6,008 bases of DNA from assembly GCA_032123035.1 (NCBI GenBank), contig JAQBFV010000173.1, positions 1-6,008 of the forward strand. Reading direction: 5' to 3'. A model generated the notes under the pieces. The model saw only the letters and a list, made by a program, of their open reading frames with translations, was not told the DNA's origin and searched no databases. Below are positions 5,171-6,008 of this stretch, in pieces. Position numbers and translations under genes: made by a program. The stretch comes from SG8-41 sp032123035 (GTDB lineage Bacteria; Pseudomonadota; Gammaproteobacteria; Burkholderiales; SG8-41). Position 1 is the first letter of the stretch. Every line of letters begins with the position of its first letter.

Positions 5171-5200
5171 TAAGTTTCTCTTGGCGTCTTGGCGGTTCAT
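5171..5200 (+). repeat. TTGGCG-type repeat, copy D3
   Basis: TAAGTTTCTCTTGGCG is followed by TCTTGGCGGTTCAT. It shares TTTCTCTTGGCG with D1 and GGCGTCTTGGCGGTTCA with D2. A partial echo, CTTGCTTGGCGATGC, lies at 5214-5228. Confidence 0.7.
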
Positions 5201-5241
5201 TTATCGTTTTTATCTTGCTTGGCGATGCTGTTTTGATTTCG

Positions 5242-5323
5242 ATCGGCGTTTATCTGCGTTTATCTGCGGCTAAGTTTTTCGATTTTCCGATTCACGTTTC
5301 ACGTTTCACGATTCACGGAAGTT
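5242..5323 (-). repeat. Composite repeat, copy B (four heptamers)
   Basis: On the minus strand: AACTTCC, four heptamers (GTGAATC, GTGAAAC, GTGAAAC, GTGAATC), GGAAA, a linker, then GCCGCAGATAAACGCAGATA and AACGCCGAT. It has the same flanks as copy A but four heptamers instead of two. It starts 16 bases downstream of the peroxiredoxin stop. Confidence 0.85.
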
Positions 5324-5339
5324 CGAGGCGACTTACTAC

Positions 5340-5879
5340 TCACCGGCGTTGAAGCCGCGTGAGGTCTTCAATCACCTCCCCCGCATTCCGCGCGGGATTG
5401 ACCCCCAAGTAAACACGCGCGACCTTGCCCCGCGGATCGATGACGAATGTATTACGCTTGGCGAGCCTCACAAGACCAAAGTTCCAGAGCGAGCCGTAGC
5501 GCGCCGCCGTTGCCCCGCCGCGGTCGGCCAGCAGCGCAAACGGCAGCTTGTACTTGCGCGCGAATTCGGCATGGCTATCGCTGTCATCCACGCTCACTCC
5601 ACAAACGGCCGCACCGAGAGCCCCGAGCCGCTCCATGGAATCGCGAAATTGAGCGGCCTGCTCCGTGCAGCCGGACGTGTCATCGCGCGGGTAAAAGTAG
5701 AGCACCAGCCACCTGCCGCGGAATTCACCAATGCCGCGGAGCCGTCCATCCTGATCGGGGAGTTCGAATGCGGGAGCGTCGTCGCCCGCCCTGGGCAGAT
5801 ATTGCTTCGCGGCAGCAGCCATTCGCCACAGCACCATGGCGAAGCCGACCACCAGCGCGGTTAACAACCATTTCACCAT
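5340..5879 (-). CDS. Membrane-anchored peroxiredoxin, PrxQ/Bcp (AhpC/TSA) type
   Basis: Peroxiredoxins of this type reduce hydrogen peroxide and organic peroxides using thiols. The 179-residue product has a thioredoxin-like domain: PRAGDDAPAFELPDQDGR (29-46), WLVLYFYPRDDTSGCTEQAA (57-76) with peroxidatic Cys71 and Thr68, VCGVSVDDSDSHAEFARKY (92-110), and KRNTFVIDPRGKVARVY (141-157) with the conserved Arg142. Residues 1-23 are hydrophobic after an N-terminal Lys3, so the enzyme is probably an inner-membrane-anchored periplasmic protein, unlike cytoplasmic E. coli Bcp. The resolving Cys found five residues after the peroxidatic one in Bcp is Ala76 here; the only other Cys is Cys93. The start at 5879 has a weak GGAAAAAAG upstream. 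It diverges from the tRNA-Arg gene with 58 bases between. The substrate and the reductant are not known. Confidence 0.9.
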   Translation of the reverse strand: MVKWLLTALVVGFAMVLWRMAAAAKQYLPRAGDDAPAFELPDQDGRLRGIGEFRGRWLVLYFYPRDDTSGCTEQAAQFRDSMERLGALGAAVCGVSVDDSDSHAEFARKYKLPFALLADRGGATAARYGSLWNFGLVRLAKRNTFVIDPRGKVARVYLGVNPARNAGEVIEDLTRLQRR

Positions 5880-5914
5880 CGCTTTTTTCCGAACAGCAGT
5901 CGAGGAAGCCGGTT

Positions 5915-5929
5915 ATTCTACGATAGAAT
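5915..5929. promoter_or_regulatory. Symmetric -10-like dyad between the peroxiredoxin and tRNA genes
   Basis: ATTCTA, CGA, TAGAAT form an exact 6-base dyad. TAGAAT at 5924-5929 is a reasonable -10 for the tRNA (start near 5936), and its mirror (5920-5915, minus strand) is a reasonable -10 for the peroxiredoxin gene, with a leader of about 29 bases. Neither has a convincing -35, so either or both may be unused. Confidence 0.35.
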
Positions 5930-5937
5930 GCATCAAC

Positions 5938-6008
<71 letters not shown>

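Larger units (their letters stand above)
5031..5339. other. 309-base intergenic region rich in repeats
   Basis: The gap between the VOC and peroxiredoxin genes contains TTGGCG-type copy D4 (5041-5070), the heptamer array (5111-5145), copy D3 (5171-5200) and composite copy B (5242-5323). I found no convincing promoter for the VOC gene and no coding frame here. Confidence 0.75.

Noticed and set aside
3066..5323. A CRISPR array or remnant
   Set aside because: The repeat units are 7-8 bases and contiguous, or are long elements at irregular distances; there are no regular spacers and no cas genes.
5349..5926. Plus-strand frames antisense to the peroxiredoxin gene
   Set aside because: The minus-strand frame has all peroxiredoxin motifs; the plus-strand products resemble nothing and have arginine-rich shadow composition.

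Overview
This 6-kb window looks like chromosomal DNA of a GC-rich Gram-negative proteobacterium. It encodes an outer-membrane MlaA lipoprotein, an E. coli-like GabD, a SirB1-type protein and a DUF6352-type protein. I favour a betaproteobacterium or a near gammaproteobacterial relative, by inference from the protein types only. No phage gene, transposase, plasmid gene or CRISPR array is visible.

Layout. Positions 1-899 (minus strand) hold the first 299 codons of a succinate-semialdehyde dehydrogenase (gabD), cut by the left edge just after its catalytic cysteine. Positions 900-1130 are a divergent promoter region serving gabD and a plus-strand mlaA (1131-2105). Downstream, mlaA converges with a minus-strand sirB1-like gene (2223-3056). 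Three more minus-strand genes follow: a DUF6352-family gene (3439-4449), a VOC/glyoxalase-like gene (4605-5030) and a membrane-anchored PrxQ/Bcp-type peroxiredoxin (5340-5879). A plus-strand tRNA-Arg(CCT) starts at 5938 and lacks only its last base or bases at the right edge.

The genes are ordinary housekeeping or stress genes and form no obvious pathway. GabD oxidises succinate semialdehyde, MlaA takes part in outer-membrane lipid asymmetry, the peroxiredoxin removes peroxides, and the VOC protein may handle a small electrophile or metabolite.

The unusual part is the spaces between genes from 2106 to 5339. Every gap there is packed with short repeats of several families: (1) tandem 7-mers of the type GTGAAYG/GTGAAAC and 8-mers of the type GTRACTNN; (2) a composite element present three times (3099-3166 plus, 4597-4658 minus, 5242-5323 minus), made of 2-4 heptamers, then GGAAA, then a CGCAGATAAACG-type block; (3) a TTGGCG-type repeat present four times in one orientation (3305, 3381, 5041, 5171); (4) a REPIN-like pair of inverted palindromes (3197-3288). 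One composite copy runs into the VOC gene and supplies its last 17 codons and stop codon, and a TTGGCG-type copy supplies its Shine-Dalgarno sequence. The gabD-mlaA intergenic region has none of these families. The two gaps over 300 bases (3057-3438 and 5031-5339) consist largely of such repeats, and I see no gene in either.
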